A stretch of DNA of 64,000 nt from Alphaproteobacteria bacterium (GCA_016124635.1 WGNJ01000014.1:1-64000), one strand, 5' to 3'; positions 28,405 to 38,142 are shown, numbered from the stretch's first letter. Notes: a model not told the origin generated them from the sequence alone. Numbers and translations are program-made.

Positions 28405-28866
28405 ATGACACCGAAACTGTTTTTGGTGCCCGCAATGGCCGCCGCGATGCTGATGTGTACGGCCTGCGACAAGCGGCCGGATCAAGCAGCACAGAACGAT
28501 GCGAACCCGATGAATTCATCGACGGAGATGGGTTCGTCTGCGCCGACGTCGGCAAAGTTCTCGGCTGATGACATGGCCAAAGGGCAGGTGGCGACGGATG
28601 TTGCCGATCCGCAGACGACGCTGGCGAGCGCCAGCGTTGAGAACCAGCAAGGCGAGTCGCTTGGACAGATCAAGTCCATCACGGTCGGCGGTGACGGCAA
28701 GGCGCAAGCCGTGAACATCGAAGTCGCGAGTGTGACCGGAATGGCGAACAAGACTGTCGCAGTCGACGCGTCGAAGTTCACCTATCTCCCGGATCAGAAC
28801 GTGTTGGTCGCATCGCTGGCGAAGTCGGACCTCGACAGCATGCCTGAGGCGCCCGTTCAGCAGTAG
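28405..28866 (+). CDS. Secreted PRC-barrel domain protein, probable lipoprotein
   Basis: 153 aa. The N-terminus is a signal peptide ending in MCTAC-D, a plausible but imperfect lipobox. After a low-complexity linker rich in Ala, Ser, Asn and Met, residues about 75-150 form a PRC-barrel (GESLGQIKSITVGGDGKAQAVNIEV...NKTVAVDASKF...DLDSMPE). Such proteins are common members of the alphaproteobacterial general stress regulon; their role is unclear. An EcfG promoter lies upstream and an intrinsic terminator at 28889-28915, so it is probably monocistronic. Confidence 0.82.
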   Translation: MTPKLFLVPAMAAAMLMCTACDKRPDQAAQNDANPMNSSTEMGSSAPTSAKFSADDMAKGQVATDVADPQTTLASASVENQQGESLGQIKSITVGGDGKAQAVNIEVASVTGMANKTVAVDASKFTYLPDQNVLVASLAKSDLDSMPEAPVQQ

Positions 28867-28888
28867 CGGCGTCCAGCCGATGCGAGTA

Positions 28889-28915
28889 GGCCGGCGCGAA
28901 AGTGCCGGCCTTTTT
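28889..28915 (+). terminator. Intrinsic terminator
   Basis: GGCCGGC (28889-28895), an 8-nt loop, GCCGGCC (28904-28910) and TTTTT (28911-28915), 22 bp after the PRC-barrel stop. The EcfG -35 of csbD starts two bases later. Confidence 0.9.
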
Positions 28916-28916
28916 C

Positions 28917-28941
28917 GGAACGTGTGACCCATCGCCGCGTT
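28917..28941 (+). promoter_or_regulatory. EcfG promoter of csbD
   Basis: GGAAC (28917-28921), 16-nt spacer, CGTT (28938-28941). Exact consensus, 55 bp before the csbD ATG and immediately after the previous terminator. Confidence 0.8.
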
Positions 28942-28996
28942 ACGTGCTCGCAGATGTCATCTGCACGGTCAACCAAGCAGATAATAGGAGCGACAA

Positions 28997-29197
28997 ATGA
29001 ACTGGGATCAGATCGCAGGCGACTGGAAGCAATTCGGCGGCAGGATCCGCGAGAAGTGGGGTAAGCTTACCGACGACGATTTCACGATGATCGGTGGTCG
29101 ACGCGACCAGCTTTTGGGCGCGATCCAGAAGCGCTATGGCGTTGCGCGCGAGGAAGCTGAAAAGCAGCTGAGCGAATTTGAGCACACGCTGCACTGA
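28997..29197 (+). CDS. CsbD-family stress protein
   Basis: 66 aa, small hydrophilic protein. MNWDQIAGDWKQFGGRIREKWGKLTDDDFTMIGGRRDQL matches CsbD-like proteins, which accumulate under general stress in many bacteria; the molecular role is not known. AGGAG lies six bases before the ATG. Its own EcfG promoter and the terminator in front make it a likely direct target of the EcfG encoded 2.6 kb downstream. Confidence 0.93.
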   Translation: MNWDQIAGDWKQFGGRIREKWGKLTDDDFTMIGGRRDQLLGAIQKRYGVAREEAEKQLSEFEHTLH

Positions 29198-29492
29198 CCT
29201 CAACGCGCGGCGCATCGGCCAAGCGTGCCGAGGCGCCGCATTCTTGTGGCAGCGCATCCAAACGTGCGACCGCGCCTTGCGCATAAGCGCAAGCCGTGCG
29301 GCGGGGAACCGAGGAGCCGACCGCTCTGGGAACGAATTGCCTGCTCCTCGAGTTAAACAACTGAAGCAGCGGCCGAGAGCACATTGAGTTGGTGCGGACC
29401 GCGGCCCCCGAGTGTCCGCGAGCGCACCGGCAGAGCACGCGCCGGCGCGGCGAGGATCGGTCTCTCTCTTGCCGTCCGGCCGTGCGGCTGCT

Positions 29493-31247
29493 TCAAGCGG
29501 CGGCGATGGCCGCCTCGCTTTGCGAATGATGCGGCGCAGAGGGATCCGGGAAGTCAAGCTCGACGATCGTGCCGCCGCCCTCGCGCAGCCGCGTCGTGAT
29601 GCGGCCGCCCACTTGCTGCGCGAAGGCCCGCATAAGTCTGGAGCCTGTGCTTGCATCGGCGCCATCAACGAGTTCGACACCGACGCCGGTATCGCACACG
29701 ATCAGCCGAAGGCGGCCGGGCTCGCCGGCTTCGAGCGCAAGCTCCAGTACGCGGGTTCGCGCCTTGGCGTTGAACGCATGTTTATACGCGTTGGTGAGCG
29801 CTTCGACCGCAAACAATGTGAGCGGTATCGCGAGATCGGCGCTTACAATGCGCGGTTGCGCAACATTGACCTTGATTTGGATTCCCCGCCGCTCGCCGCC
29901 AAAGCTTTGATGGAGCTGTTCGGTCAACTCGCCCCACAGCGCTCCCATGTCCACCCGGCCGGCGTTGTCCAGCTCGTATAGGATGCGGTGCACGAGCGCG
30001 AGCGCGTTGATACGTGTTCGCGTTTGATCCAAGGCTTCGCGCGACGCGGCGTCGCGAACCTTGCTGCTCTGCAAGCTGAGCAAGCTCATCACGATCTGCA
30101 AATTGTTTTTGACGCGGTGGTGGATTTCCTTGATCAGCGTCGTCTTCTGGCTCACAGCCTCGCGCAAGCTCGTATCGCGTTCTTGAATGGCTTGCGCCAT
30201 GTCGCCGAGCGTATCCCCAAGGTCGCGAAATTCGCGCGGCGCGTCTTTGAGCGCCGCTGGACGCACCGTGTAATGCCCGCGGCCATACGCAACCGCGACG
30301 CGTTGCAACAGCACGATCCACCGGACAACCAGGCGATCGGCCGCGTACCAAATCGCTGCGGACGCCAACGCGATCATGAGCACCGGCAGCAAGAGATCCG
30401 TGGCGACGTGAATGTAAGTCAGCGTGAACAGTTCGGACTGCGGCATTGCAAAGCCGACCCATGTGTCGCGGCGGATGAGCGGCGCCATGGCAAAGGACCA
30501 TGCTTCCTGGTTGGGACCGGTGCCTTCAAATAGTCCGTTGCGTCCGGCGCCGGCCTGAGCACCTTTGGCAAAGACCAGCTTGGCGACATCGGGGTCGCTT
30601 GCGGCGATCAGCCTTCCGGTGCGATCGAACAAGCCGACCACCGCACCATGTGGCAATCGCTTGTATCGCAGCAGCGCGTCGAGCCAATTGACATCGATCG
30701 CGATGTTTAGCGTTCCGTCGAACTCGTCGGTCTTCGTCGTGAGAGGAAGCACGCCGACCAATATTTTTCGCTTGGATGCCTGGCCGTAGATCGGTCCCGC
30801 GATCATGAATTGGCGGCGCGTCTTGACCTCGCTCCACCAGGGCTGACTTGCGACGTCGGAGTTGGTGCGGGGCAGTGCCGAGCAGATTGCCCGCCCCGCT
30901 GCGTTGACGCGCACGATGTTCGGGAAAAAGGCGAGCCCAGCGACCGCATTGGCGAGCGATCGGGTGCAGGTGGCGCCCCCGTCTCGCACGTCTTCTTGGT
31001 TGGCGAGCGCGCGCAAAATTTGCTCGCCGGAAGAAAAGATATTCTGCTCGTCGCTTGCGGCCACCAAAGCGCTTCGCGTCAACTGATCTTGCGCGTCGGC
31101 TTCGTCGAGGTTGAGTCGCTCAACCCCCTGCCACATGCTCAAAACTGCAACCGGGAGCAGCGCTATCGAGACGATGAGCCAGAAGCGAAGCCGCAAACTG
31201 TCGCTGATGCGGCTGAAGGTTGCCTCATCCGTCGCGCCGGTCGCCAT
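29493..31247 (-). CDS. General stress response sensor kinase (HisKA_2/HWE type)
   Basis: 584 aa. One membrane helix near the start, an extracytoplasmic sensor region (about 35-275, dCache-like), a second helix near 285-305, a HAMP-like segment, then HisKA_2 with EIHHRVKNNLQIVMSLLSLQ and an HATPase domain (FAVEALTNAYKHAF, CDTGVGVEL). Its place behind ecfG, overlapping its 3' end by 23 bp, suggests that it phosphorylates PhyR, like PhyK in other Alphaproteobacteria. The ATG at 31247 is preferred; the open frame starts 60 bp earlier inside ecfG. Confidence 0.9.
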   Translation of the reverse strand: MATGATDEATFSRISDSLRLRFWLIVSIALLPVAVLSMWQGVERLNLDEADAQDQLTRSALVAASDEQNIFSSGEQILRALANQEDVRDGGATCTRSLANAVAGLAFFPNIVRVNAAGRAICSALPRTNSDVASQPWWSEVKTRRQFMIAGPIYGQASKRKILVGVLPLTTKTDEFDGTLNIAIDVNWLDALLRYKRLPHGAVVGLFDRTGRLIAASDPDVAKLVFAKGAQAGAGRNGLFEGTGPNQEAWSFAMAPLIRRDTWVGFAMPQSELFTLTYIHVATDLLLPVLMIALASAAIWYAADRLVVRWIVLLQRVAVAYGRGHYTVRPAALKDAPREFRDLGDTLGDMAQAIQERDTSLREAVSQKTTLIKEIHHRVKNNLQIVMSLLSLQSSKVRDAASREALDQTRTRINALALVHRILYELDNAGRVDMGALWGELTEQLHQSFGGERRGIQIKVNVAQPRIVSADLAIPLTLFAVEALTNAYKHAFNAKARTRVLELALEAGEPGRLRLIVCDTGVGVELVDGADASTGSRLMRAFAQQVGGRITTRLREGGGTIVELDFPDPSAPHHSQSEAAIAAA

Positions 31248-31869
31248 GGTTAGGGTCTGCCGGGGCCAGCGTATCCAATTGCGCCAGGATGTCATTTGCG
31301 GCCTCACCCACCGACGGCCGCGCGCCCAACGGGTTGGCGCCGGTTCCGCTCAACGCACTTTCGAGCGTCCGCCGCGCCCGTGCAACGCGACTCTTGATCG
31401 TGCCCAGCGCACAGCCGCAGATCTTGGCCGCTTCTTCATACGCAAATCCGCCGGCGCCGACCAAAATCAGAGCCTCGCGCTGCTCGTTGGGCAGCAATTG
31501 CATTGCGCGAGAAACATCTGAAAGCGCCATGGAGGCGTGCTGCGACCCACCGGCCACGAGCGATTGCTCAGCCGTCGCGTCGTCCCAGGGCTTCTGCCGC
31601 CAGGCTCTGCGCTTTTCCGAGTAGAATTGGTTGCGCAAAATCATGAACAACCAAGCTTTGAGATTTGTGCCGGGTTCAAAGGTCGCCCGGCTTTGCCATG
31701 CCTTGGCAAGCGCCTCTTGGCAAAGATCGTCGGCTTGGTCTCGGTGGCCGCAGAGCGTGCGCGCGAACGCGCGCAGAAAGGGGATCAACTCGATCAGCCT
31801 CTCCTTAAAGTCCGCGCCGCCGGCGACTTGGGCGTCGAACACGCCCGTTTCAGTCATTCGCTGTCCCAT
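31225..31869 (-). CDS. ecfG: ECF sigma factor EcfG (general stress response)
   Basis: 214 aa. Region 2 (DQADDLCQEALAKAWQSRATFEPGTNLKAWLFMILRNQFYSEKRR) and region 4 (LLPNEQREALILVGAGGFAYEEAAKICGCALGTIKSRVARARRTL) are typical of EcfG. It directs transcription from GGAAC-N16/17-CGTT promoters, four of which lie within 4 kb. It starts 3 bp after nepR, whose product sequesters it. Alternative start: Met5 at 31857. Confidence 0.95.
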   Translation of the reverse strand: MGQRMTETGVFDAQVAGGADFKERLIELIPFLRAFARTLCGHRDQADDLCQEALAKAWQSRATFEPGTNLKAWLFMILRNQFYSEKRRAWRQKPWDDATAEQSLVAGGSQHASMALSDVSRAMQLLPNEQREALILVGAGGFAYEEAAKICGCALGTIKSRVARARRTLESALSGTGANPLGARPSVGEAANDILAQLDTLAPADPNHGDRRDG

Positions 31870-31872
31870 GCG

Positions 31873-32109
31873 CTAGCTTTTGCTTTCGCTGCGTTTGTCG
31901 ATTTGCTTCAGCAGATCCAGAAGCTCGTCGGGCACCGGCTCCTTGACGATATTGTCGTACCATCGGCGGAGTTCCTTGCCGATCAGGCGCTGCCTGGATT
32001 GAGCATCCGCAGCATCTTCCGGTTCAATTGAGCTATTGTCTTTCAAGACCGCCTTCTCCAGCTGAGTCCGAGAAGGGGGATTCTTAAGACCCGAGTCGTC
32101 GCGCCCCAT
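31873..32109 (-). CDS. nepR: Anti-sigma factor NepR
   Basis: 78 aa. The conserved C-terminal block is readable: IGKELRRWYDNIVKEPVPDELLDLLKQID. NepR binds EcfG until phosphorylated PhyR titrates it away. The N-terminal 35 residues are polar and probably disordered. First gene of the nepR-ecfG-kinase operon, with an EcfG promoter 111 bp upstream. Confidence 0.93.
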   Translation of the reverse strand: MGRDDSGLKNPPSRTQLEKAVLKDNSSIEPEDAADAQSRQRLIGKELRRWYDNIVKEPVPDELLDLLKQIDKRSESKS

Positions 32110-32219
32110 TTGCGAAATTTACCTTTTCCACATTGCAGCGTTATGTACGCTGTCCGTACTGTATCCATCTCCGCCATAGGTGCCTGTTACACCGCCACCG
32201 CTGGAAGTTGTGAGCCCTA

Positions 32220-32244
32220 AACGCGGGTGCGGCGAAAAAGTTCC
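32220..32244 (-). promoter_or_regulatory. EcfG promoter of nepR-ecfG
   Basis: Minus-strand GGAAC (32244-32240), 16-nt spacer, CGTT (32223-32220). It gives the operon positive autoregulation, with a leader of about 100 nt before nepR. Its -35 faces the phyR -35 across 9 bp. Confidence 0.78.
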
Positions 32245-32253
32245 TGCGGCTTG

Positions 32254-32279
32254 GGAACTTTGAGGTCCGCCAATCCGTT
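32254..32279 (+). promoter_or_regulatory. EcfG promoter of phyR
   Basis: GGAAC (32254-32258), 17-nt spacer, CGTT (32276-32279), 28 bp before the phyR ATG. Divergent from the nepR promoter. Confidence 0.78.
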
Positions 32280-32307
32280 AGGTGGCTACGTAGTTAAGGA
32301 GACCCTC

Positions 32308-33102
32308 ATGCCCTTGACGGCTTCGTTCGCACCTCATTTACCGTATTTGCGCCGCTACGCGCGCGCTTTGACCGGCTCTCAGCGGAGCGGCGACACCTAC
32401 GTCCGGGCCGCCCTCGAGGCGCTGGTCGCCGGCGAAAGAGAGCTGGCAACGGACACGACGCCCCGCGTTGCCCTCTATCATTTGTTTCACGTCATCTGGG
32501 CAAGCTCGACAAGCGATTCGTCTGATCCCGCCGTTATGTCGGCGGACGCGGCAACGCCCGATGGGCGGCTGCAATCTCTGATGCGCTCGAACCGCGAGGC
32601 TTTGCTTCTGACGGCGGTCGAGGGGTTCAGCCCCCGCGAGACCTCGCGCATCCTCGGCAAGAGTGAAGACGAGGTCGAGCGTGAGATTGTCGAAGCGCAG
32701 CAGGCGATCGACAGACAACTCGCATCGCGCGTATTGATCATCGAGGATGAGTCGATCATCGCGCTGGATCTTGAAAACCTGATGACGGAGTTGGGCCACG
32801 AGGTTGTCGGCATCGCCGCGACGCGCGATGAAGCAGTGAAGCAAGCGCGCCAGACAAAGCCGGGTTTGGTTCTTGCCGACATCAGGCTCGCCGACGGAAG
32901 TTCCGGCATCGATGCGGTGTCGGAGATTCTCGGGCAGTTCAATATTCCCGTGATCTTCATCACCGCGTACCCGGAGCGCTTGCTCACAGGTGAGCGGCCG
33001 GAGCCGACATATCTGATCACCAAGCCGTTCCTGTCGACCACGGTGAAGGCGACGGTAGGGCAGGCGCTGTTCTTCCATCCGATGAAACGCCGCGCCGCCT
33101 AA
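32308..33102 (+). CDS. phyR: Response regulator PhyR (sigma-like anti-anti-sigma factor)
   Basis: 264 aa. Residues 1 to about 135 are a sigma-like domain with regions resembling sigma 2 and 4 (LPYLRRYARALTGSQRSGDTYV; LLLTAVEGFSPRETSRILG). The C-terminal half is a receiver domain: VLIIEDESIIALDLE, phosphoacceptor in VLADIRL, ITAYP and ITKPF. On phosphorylation it binds NepR and frees EcfG. AAGGAG lies 6 bp before the ATG. Divergent from nepR, as in most Rhizobiales. Confidence 0.96.
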   Translation: MPLTASFAPHLPYLRRYARALTGSQRSGDTYVRAALEALVAGERELATDTTPRVALYHLFHVIWASSTSDSSDPAVMSADAATPDGRLQSLMRSNREALLLTAVEGFSPRETSRILGKSEDEVEREIVEAQQAIDRQLASRVLIIEDESIIALDLENLMTELGHEVVGIAATRDEAVKQARQTKPGLVLADIRLADGSSGIDAVSEILGQFNIPVIFITAYPERLLTGERPEPTYLITKPFLSTTVKATVGQALFFHPMKRRAA

Positions 33103-33133
33103 CAAGTCGACGCAACCGCGCGCGGCCTCACGC

Positions 33134-33787
33134 TTAGACAGGTACCGCTTCGAATTGGTCGGTGTCCGGGTTGAGCCGGACCAACGCCCCGTCGAAGATG
33201 GCGAAGTGCCAACCGTGGAGCGACAGCTTGCCGCCCTCCATCCGCTCGCGCACCCAGGGATAGGTCTGCAGGTTTTTGAGACTAAGTTTGACAACCGCAT
33301 ATTCGCTCGCACGCGCCACTTCGGCGGCGGTCATTCCCGAGCTCTCATCGGGCAATAGGTCGAGAGCCGGTGCTGCAATGTCGACCCATGGCTGCAGATA
33401 CTGAGTCTCTGGCAGGCCGCGGCCGTGGGAGACCAGCGCAGCGACGCCGCCACAGCGTCCGTGCCCCATGACGACTATGTGTTCGACCCGCAGAACTTTG
33501 ACAGCGAATTCTATGGCTGCGGCGAGCGAACGCGGCGCCGCATCGGGATCGTGCGGCGGCACAATGTTGGCGACGTTGCGTGCAATAAAGACTTCGCCGG
33601 GGCCTGTGTTGAGCACCGCCGTCGGCGATACGCGGCTGTCCGAGCAAGCGATGATCATCACCTTCGGGTGTTGGCCCTTCGTCAGCCGCTTGTAGAGATT
33701 CCGTTTCCAAAGGAATTTTGTCCGACGGAACTGGCGATAGCCCTGGACCAGCCGATCGACCGCTGAACGCCGGCGAAACGAGAACAC
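33134..33787 (-). CDS. Beta-class carbonic anhydrase
   Basis: About 217 aa. It interconverts CO2 and bicarbonate with a zinc bound by the Cys and Asp of CSDSRV and the His and Cys of HGRCGG. AVDRLVQGYRQFRR is the usual N-terminus. No ATG is in frame; I took GTG at 33787, while TTG at 33838 would add 17 residues. No signal peptide. It converges on phyR and follows the NDH-2 gene by 123 bp on the same strand. Confidence 0.9.
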   Translation of the reverse strand: MFSFRRRSAVDRLVQGYRQFRRTKFLWKRNLYKRLTKGQHPKVMIIACSDSRVSPTAVLNTGPGEVFIARNVANIVPPHDPDAAPRSLAAAIEFAVKVLRVEHIVVMGHGRCGGVAALVSHGRGLPETQYLQPWVDIAAPALDLLPDESSGMTAAEVARASEYAVVKLSLKNLQTYPWVRERMEGGKLSLHGWHFAIFDGALVRLNPDTDQFEAVPV

Positions 33788-33910
33788 CGATGAAATCCCC
33801 CAACCCGGGGCAACTATCGAAGCTGTCGCTTTGCACAATCAACGGATTTGAGGACACAAGCGCATCAGCGGAAGGCGAGTGTATCTGCGCCGCGACAGCC
33901 CGATTGCCGC

Positions 33911-35200
33911 CTATGACAGCGGCTCAGGAGATGCGCCGCGTTCGTCGTCGCGACCCGTGATCAACCGCGCGCCGCGCTGATACGTCAGGTAGGACCATGC
34001 CCAGCTCGCCGCGACCACGAAGCGGTTTCGAAAGCCGATCAAGAAATAGATGTGCGCCGCCGACCAGAGGATCCATCCGAGAAACCCTGAGAGCCTGATC
34101 CACCCGAAGTCTGCAACAGCATTGGTCCGGCCGATTGCCGCAAGGTTGCCGTAGTCACAGTAGACGAAAGGTCTTGGCGCCGGCTTCCCGGCAATCTTGG
34201 CCCGGATAACGCGTGCCACATACTTGCCCGCCTGCTTGGCAACGGGCGCAACGCCAGGCAGGACCTTGCCACGCGCGTCGGTGAGAGACGCCGCATCGCC
34301 GACAACGAAGATATTTGGCGAGCCGCTCAATGAAAAATCCGGTTTGACTGGAATCCGTCCTGCGCGATCGGTCGCGACTTGGAGCCACTCGCCGACAGGA
34401 GATGAGCGCACGCCAGCCGCCCACATTGTCGTCTGCGCAGAGATGGTTTCGGCTTTGTCGCCGCTGCCGAGCACGACGCGATCGGCGGAAATATCCGTGA
34501 CCGGAACGCCGAGGCGCACTTCAACATGCATCGCCTCGAGCACGCGTTTTGCTTCCGCCGATAGCGAGGCCGGAAACGACGGCAGCAGGCGCGGGCCGGC
34601 TTCGACCAGGATGATGCGGGTAGATCCGGGCATGATCTTGCGGAAGTCGTCGCGGATCGACTTTCGTGCGAGTTCGGCGATCGCGCCGGCCATCTCGACG
34701 CCGGTAGGGCCGCCGCCGACGATCACGAAGGTGAGCAATTGGGCACGCTTCGACGGGTCGCTCTCGACTTCCGCGCGCTCGAACGCGAGTAGAATCTTGG
34801 CGCGCAACCGCGTTGCGTCGTCGACCGTTTTGATGCCCGGCGCGTCGCCCTCCCACTCATCGTGGCCGAAATAGCTATGCCGCGTCCCTGTCGCGAGAAT
34901 GAGATAATCGAACGGGATCGGCCGCCCGCTCTTGGTCCGAACTTCACGGACGTCGTTGTCGATGCCGACGACGTCGTCGAGTAGCACGTGCGTATTGCGT
35001 TGATACTTGACGATGCTACGGATCGGCTGTGCGATTTCCGCGGGCGAGAGGCTGGCTGTTGCGACCTGATAGAGCAACGGCTGAAAGAGGTGGTAGTTGT
35101 GCCGGTCGACGATTGTCACTTCGACCGGAGCGCGTTTGAGCGCTTGCGCGGCCGCGAGGCCGCCAAACCCCGCGCCGACAATGACGACGCGCGGGGTCAT
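33911..35200 (-). CDS. ndh: Type II NADH:quinone oxidoreductase
   Basis: 429 aa. Two Rossmann motifs, VIVGAGFGGLAAAQAL for FAD and FVIVGGGPTGVEMAGAI for NADH, and a C-terminal hydrophobic stretch (GWILWSAAHIYFLIGFRNR) for the membrane side. It passes electrons from NADH to quinone without pumping. The ATG at 35200 has AGGAT in front. It starts 13 bp after the citrate synthase stop on the same strand. Confidence 0.92.
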   Translation of the reverse strand: MTPRVVIVGAGFGGLAAAQALKRAPVEVTIVDRHNYHLFQPLLYQVATASLSPAEIAQPIRSIVKYQRNTHVLLDDVVGIDNDVREVRTKSGRPIPFDYLILATGTRHSYFGHDEWEGDAPGIKTVDDATRLRAKILLAFERAEVESDPSKRAQLLTFVIVGGGPTGVEMAGAIAELARKSIRDDFRKIMPGSTRIILVEAGPRLLPSFPASLSAEAKRVLEAMHVEVRLGVPVTDISADRVVLGSGDKAETISAQTTMWAAGVRSSPVGEWLQVATDRAGRIPVKPDFSLSGSPNIFVVGDAASLTDARGKVLPGVAPVAKQAGKYVARVIRAKIAGKPAPRPFVYCDYGNLAAIGRTNAVADFGWIRLSGFLGWILWSAAHIYFLIGFRNRFVVAASWAWSYLTYQRGARLITGRDDERGASPEPLS

Positions 35201-35213
35201 GACGATCCTTTCC

Positions 35214-36527
35214 TTAGCGCTTGTGCAGCGGGACGTAGTCGCGCTTGTCGGCGCCGACATAAAGCTGACGAGGCCGGCCGATCTTCTGGCTCGGGTCTTC
35301 GATCATCTCCGTCCACTGGGCGATCCAACCGACCGTCCGTGCGAGAGCGAACAGCGCGGTGAACATCGAGGTCGGGAACCCGAGCGCTTTCAGTGTGATC
35401 CCTGAGTAGAAGTCGATGTTTGGGTAGAGCTTCTTCTCGACGAAATAGTCGTCGTGGAGCGCGATCTTCTCCAGCTCGAGCGCGACCTTTAGGAGCGGAT
35501 CGTTATGAATCCCCAATTCATCCAGCACCTCATGGCAGGTCTGCTGCATCACCTTCGCGCGCGGGTCGTAGTTTTTGTAAACGCGATGGCCGAAGCCCAT
35601 GAGGCGGAAACCGGAGTTCTTGTCCTTGGCCATCTTCACGTATTCGGGGATGCGGTCGACCGTGCCGATTTCTTCCAGCATCTTCAGCGCCGCTTCGTTG
35701 GCACCGCCGTGCGCCGGTCCCCAGAGGCAGGCGATACCCGCCGCAATACAGGCGAACGGATTGGCGCCGGACGAGCCGGCGAGACGTACCGTCGACGTCG
35801 ATGCGTTCTGCTCGTGATCGGCGTGCAGGATGAAGATGCGGTCGACGGCCCTCGATAGCACGGAGCTCGGCTTGTACTCTTCCGCCGGCACGGCAAAGCA
35901 CATGCGCAGGAAGTTTTCCGAATAGCTGAGATCGTTGCGCGGGTAGATGAACGGTTGGCCGACCGAATATTTGTATGCCATCGCCGCGATCGTCGGCATC
36001 TTCGCGATCATGCGATGGCTCGCGATCATGCGTTGATGTGGATCGTTGATATCGGTGGAGTCGTGGTAGAAGGCCGACAGCGCGCCAGCGACCCCGCACA
36101 TGATCGCCATTGGATGCGCGTCGCGCCGGAAGCCCCGATAAAACTGGTTCAGCTGCTCATGCACCATCGTGTGGCGCGTGATCTGATAGCGAAACGTCTT
36201 CAGCTGCTCCGGTGTCGGCAGATCGCCGTGCAGCAGCACGTAGCAAACCTCGATGAAGTCGCTGTGCTCCGCGAGCTGTTCGATCGGGTAGCCGCGATAG
36301 AGCAGCACCCCCGCGTCGCCGTCGATATACGTGATCGCGCTCTCGCAACTCGCCGTCGAGGTGAAGCCCGGGTCATACGTGAAGACGCCGGACTCCCCGT
36401 AGAGCTTTCGAATGTCGATCACGTCGGGACCGACGGTCCCCTTCATCGCCGGCAGATCGATGCTGCGGTTGCCGTAGGTGAGGGTGGCGTTGCCGCCTGG
36501 TTTTGAAGCAAACGGAGGCATGGGCAT
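35214..36527 (-). CDS. gltA: Citrate synthase
   Basis: 437 aa, the length of hexameric type II citrate synthase. It condenses acetyl-CoA and oxaloacetate. Active-site blocks are [24 protein letters not shown] and [14 protein letters not shown]. The frame is open 258 bp further upstream without homology; I chose the first of two nearby ATGs (36527, with GGAG 7 bases before; the other is 36521). It follows gltX on the same strand after 133 bp. Confidence 0.97.
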   Translation of the reverse strand: MPMPPFASKPGGNATLTYGNRSIDLPAMKGTVGPDVIDIRKLYGESGVFTYDPGFTSTASCESAITYIDGDAGVLLYRGYPIEQLAEHSDFIEVCYVLLHGDLPTPEQLKTFRYQITRHTMVHEQLNQFYRGFRRDAHPMAIMCGVAGALSAFYHDSTDINDPHQRMIASHRMIAKMPTIAAMAYKYSVGQPFIYPRNDLSYSENFLRMCFAVPAEEYKPSSVLSRAVDRIFILHADHEQNASTSTVRLAGSSGANPFACIAAGIACLWGPAHGGANEAALKMLEEIGTVDRIPEYVKMAKDKNSGFRLMGFGHRVYKNYDPRAKVMQQTCHEVLDELGIHNDPLLKVALELEKIALHDDYFVEKKLYPNIDFYSGITLKALGFPTSMFTALFALARTVGWIAQWTEMIEDPSQKIGRPRQLYVGADKRDYVPLHKR

Positions 36528-36660
36528 GGGCGGGCTCCGATGTTGCGGCGCCGTCCTACCGGCAAGGACCGGCGTTGTGCGGCGCAATAGGACTCTCTGA
36601 AGTATATGCGCGGCCAGGTACCAAAAGCCACAGGGCGTGGCGGCTGGGGCACTGCGAGCC

Positions 36661-38052
36661 CTAGATCTGGTCCCCGATCCGAGCCAAGGATTCTGCGGGC
36701 CCCAGGACTGCGAGTACGTCAAAGATACCCGGGGAGGTACTGCGACCCGTGACAGCTGCGCGTAACGGTTGCGCGATTGCCCCAAGCTTCAATCCGTTTT
36801 GCTCTGCAAAACCACGCGCTGCAGCATCCAAGCTTTGGGCATCCCAGGAGGCACCGGAAAAAGCATCCTTCAATTGCCTCAAAATTGCGCGCGCCTCCGG
36901 CGTCAGCAGCTTCTTGGCCTTGTCATCGAGCTGGAGCGGGCGATGGGCCGTTAGGAAGTAGACGCCGTCAGCGAGCTCGACGAGCGTCTTCGCGCGCTCC
37001 TTAAGGCCGGGCATTGCCTGAACGAGCTTTGCTCGCACATCGACATCCACTTTGACGCCGCGCTGCTCGAGCAACGGCAGCAATGCGGACGTCAGCGATT
37101 CGTCGCTCGCCTCGCGCATGTAGTGACCGTTGAGATTGTCGAGCTTTTTGAAATCGACCCGCGACGGGCTGCGACCGATGCTCTCCAGGTTGAACCACTC
37201 GATCGCTTGGGAGGTCGAAATGATCTCGTCGTCGCCGTGGCTCCAACCGAGCCGCAGCAGGTAATTGCGCATCGCCTCCGGCAAATAGCCGAGGTTCTTG
37301 TATTCGTGGATGCCGAGCGCGCCGTGACGCTTGGAAAGCTTGGCGCCGTCCGCTCCGTGCAATAGGGGCAGATGGGCATAGACCGGAACTGACCAGCCCA
37401 TCGCTTCGATGATCTGCAGTTGCCGCGCCGCATTGGTCAAATGGTCGTCGCCACGCACGACGTGCGTGACGCCCATATCGTGATCGTCGACGACGACGGA
37501 GAGCATGTAGGTCGGCGTGCCGTCCGAGCGCAGCAAGATGAAATCGTCGAGTACGTCGTTCGAAAAGACGACGTCACCCTGAACTTTGTCGCGCACGATG
37601 GTCTCGCCGGACTGCGGCGCCTTGATCCGGATCACCGGCGGCACATTGGGTTTTGCGTCGGTAGCCGGTCGGTCGCGCCAACGCCCGTCATAGCGAATGG
37701 GCTTGCCGGCAGCCCGCTGCTGCTCGCGCATGTCTTCGAGCTCTTCCGGCGAGGCGTAGCAGAGATAGGCGTGCCCTTTCGCCAGCAATGCCTGCGCCAC
37801 TTCGGCATGGCGCGCCGCCCGCGCAAATTGGTAGACGATCTCGTCGTTCCAATCGAGACCGAGCCATTGCATTCCCTCGATGATCGCGTCGATCGCCTCC
37901 TTGGTCGACCGTTGCCGGTCGGTGTCCTCGATCCGCAACCGAAACGATCCGCCTTCATGCCGTGCGAGCAGCCAATTGAACAACGCCGTACGCGCGCCGC
38001 CGATGTGCAGAAATCCGGTCGGCGAAGGAGCAAAGCGGGTGACGATCGACAT
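36661..38052 (-). CDS. gltX: Glutamyl-tRNA synthetase
   Basis: 463 aa. A class I enzyme charging tRNA-Glu. The HIGH-type motif is [15 protein letters not shown], the KMSKS-type motif is AKLSKRHGA, and RLRIEDTDR is also present. The ATG at 38052 gives the normal [13 protein letters not shown] start; the longer open frame crosses the intergenic region. Divergent from comEC. Confidence 0.97.
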   Translation of the reverse strand: MSIVTRFAPSPTGFLHIGGARTALFNWLLARHEGGSFRLRIEDTDRQRSTKEAIDAIIEGMQWLGLDWNDEIVYQFARAARHAEVAQALLAKGHAYLCYASPEELEDMREQQRAAGKPIRYDGRWRDRPATDAKPNVPPVIRIKAPQSGETIVRDKVQGDVVFSNDVLDDFILLRSDGTPTYMLSVVVDDHDMGVTHVVRGDDHLTNAARQLQIIEAMGWSVPVYAHLPLLHGADGAKLSKRHGALGIHEYKNLGYLPEAMRNYLLRLGWSHGDDEIISTSQAIEWFNLESIGRSPSRVDFKKLDNLNGHYMREASDESLTSALLPLLEQRGVKVDVDVRAKLVQAMPGLKERAKTLVELADGVYFLTAHRPLQLDDKAKKLLTPEARAILRQLKDAFSGASWDAQSLDAAARGFAEQNGLKLGAIAQPLRAAVTGRSTSPGIFDVLAVLGPAESLARIGDQI

Positions 38053-38120
38053 GAAAGAGACCGTGGTTTTGGGCTTTTCGAAGGGCCGTGGCCGAAGAAG
38101 CGCTGTCCTTACCACGCGTG

Positions 38121-38142
38121 GCCCGTTTGACAAACGACGGGC
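38121..38142. promoter_or_regulatory. Palindrome in the gltX/comEC divergent region
   Basis: CGTTTG-A-CAAACG at 38124-38136 is a perfect inverted repeat, flanked by GCCC and CGGGC arms. It includes a TTGACA hexamer (38127-38132); a second TTGACA lies at 38159-38164. No convincing -10 box follows either one. Could be an operator. Confidence 0.4.
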
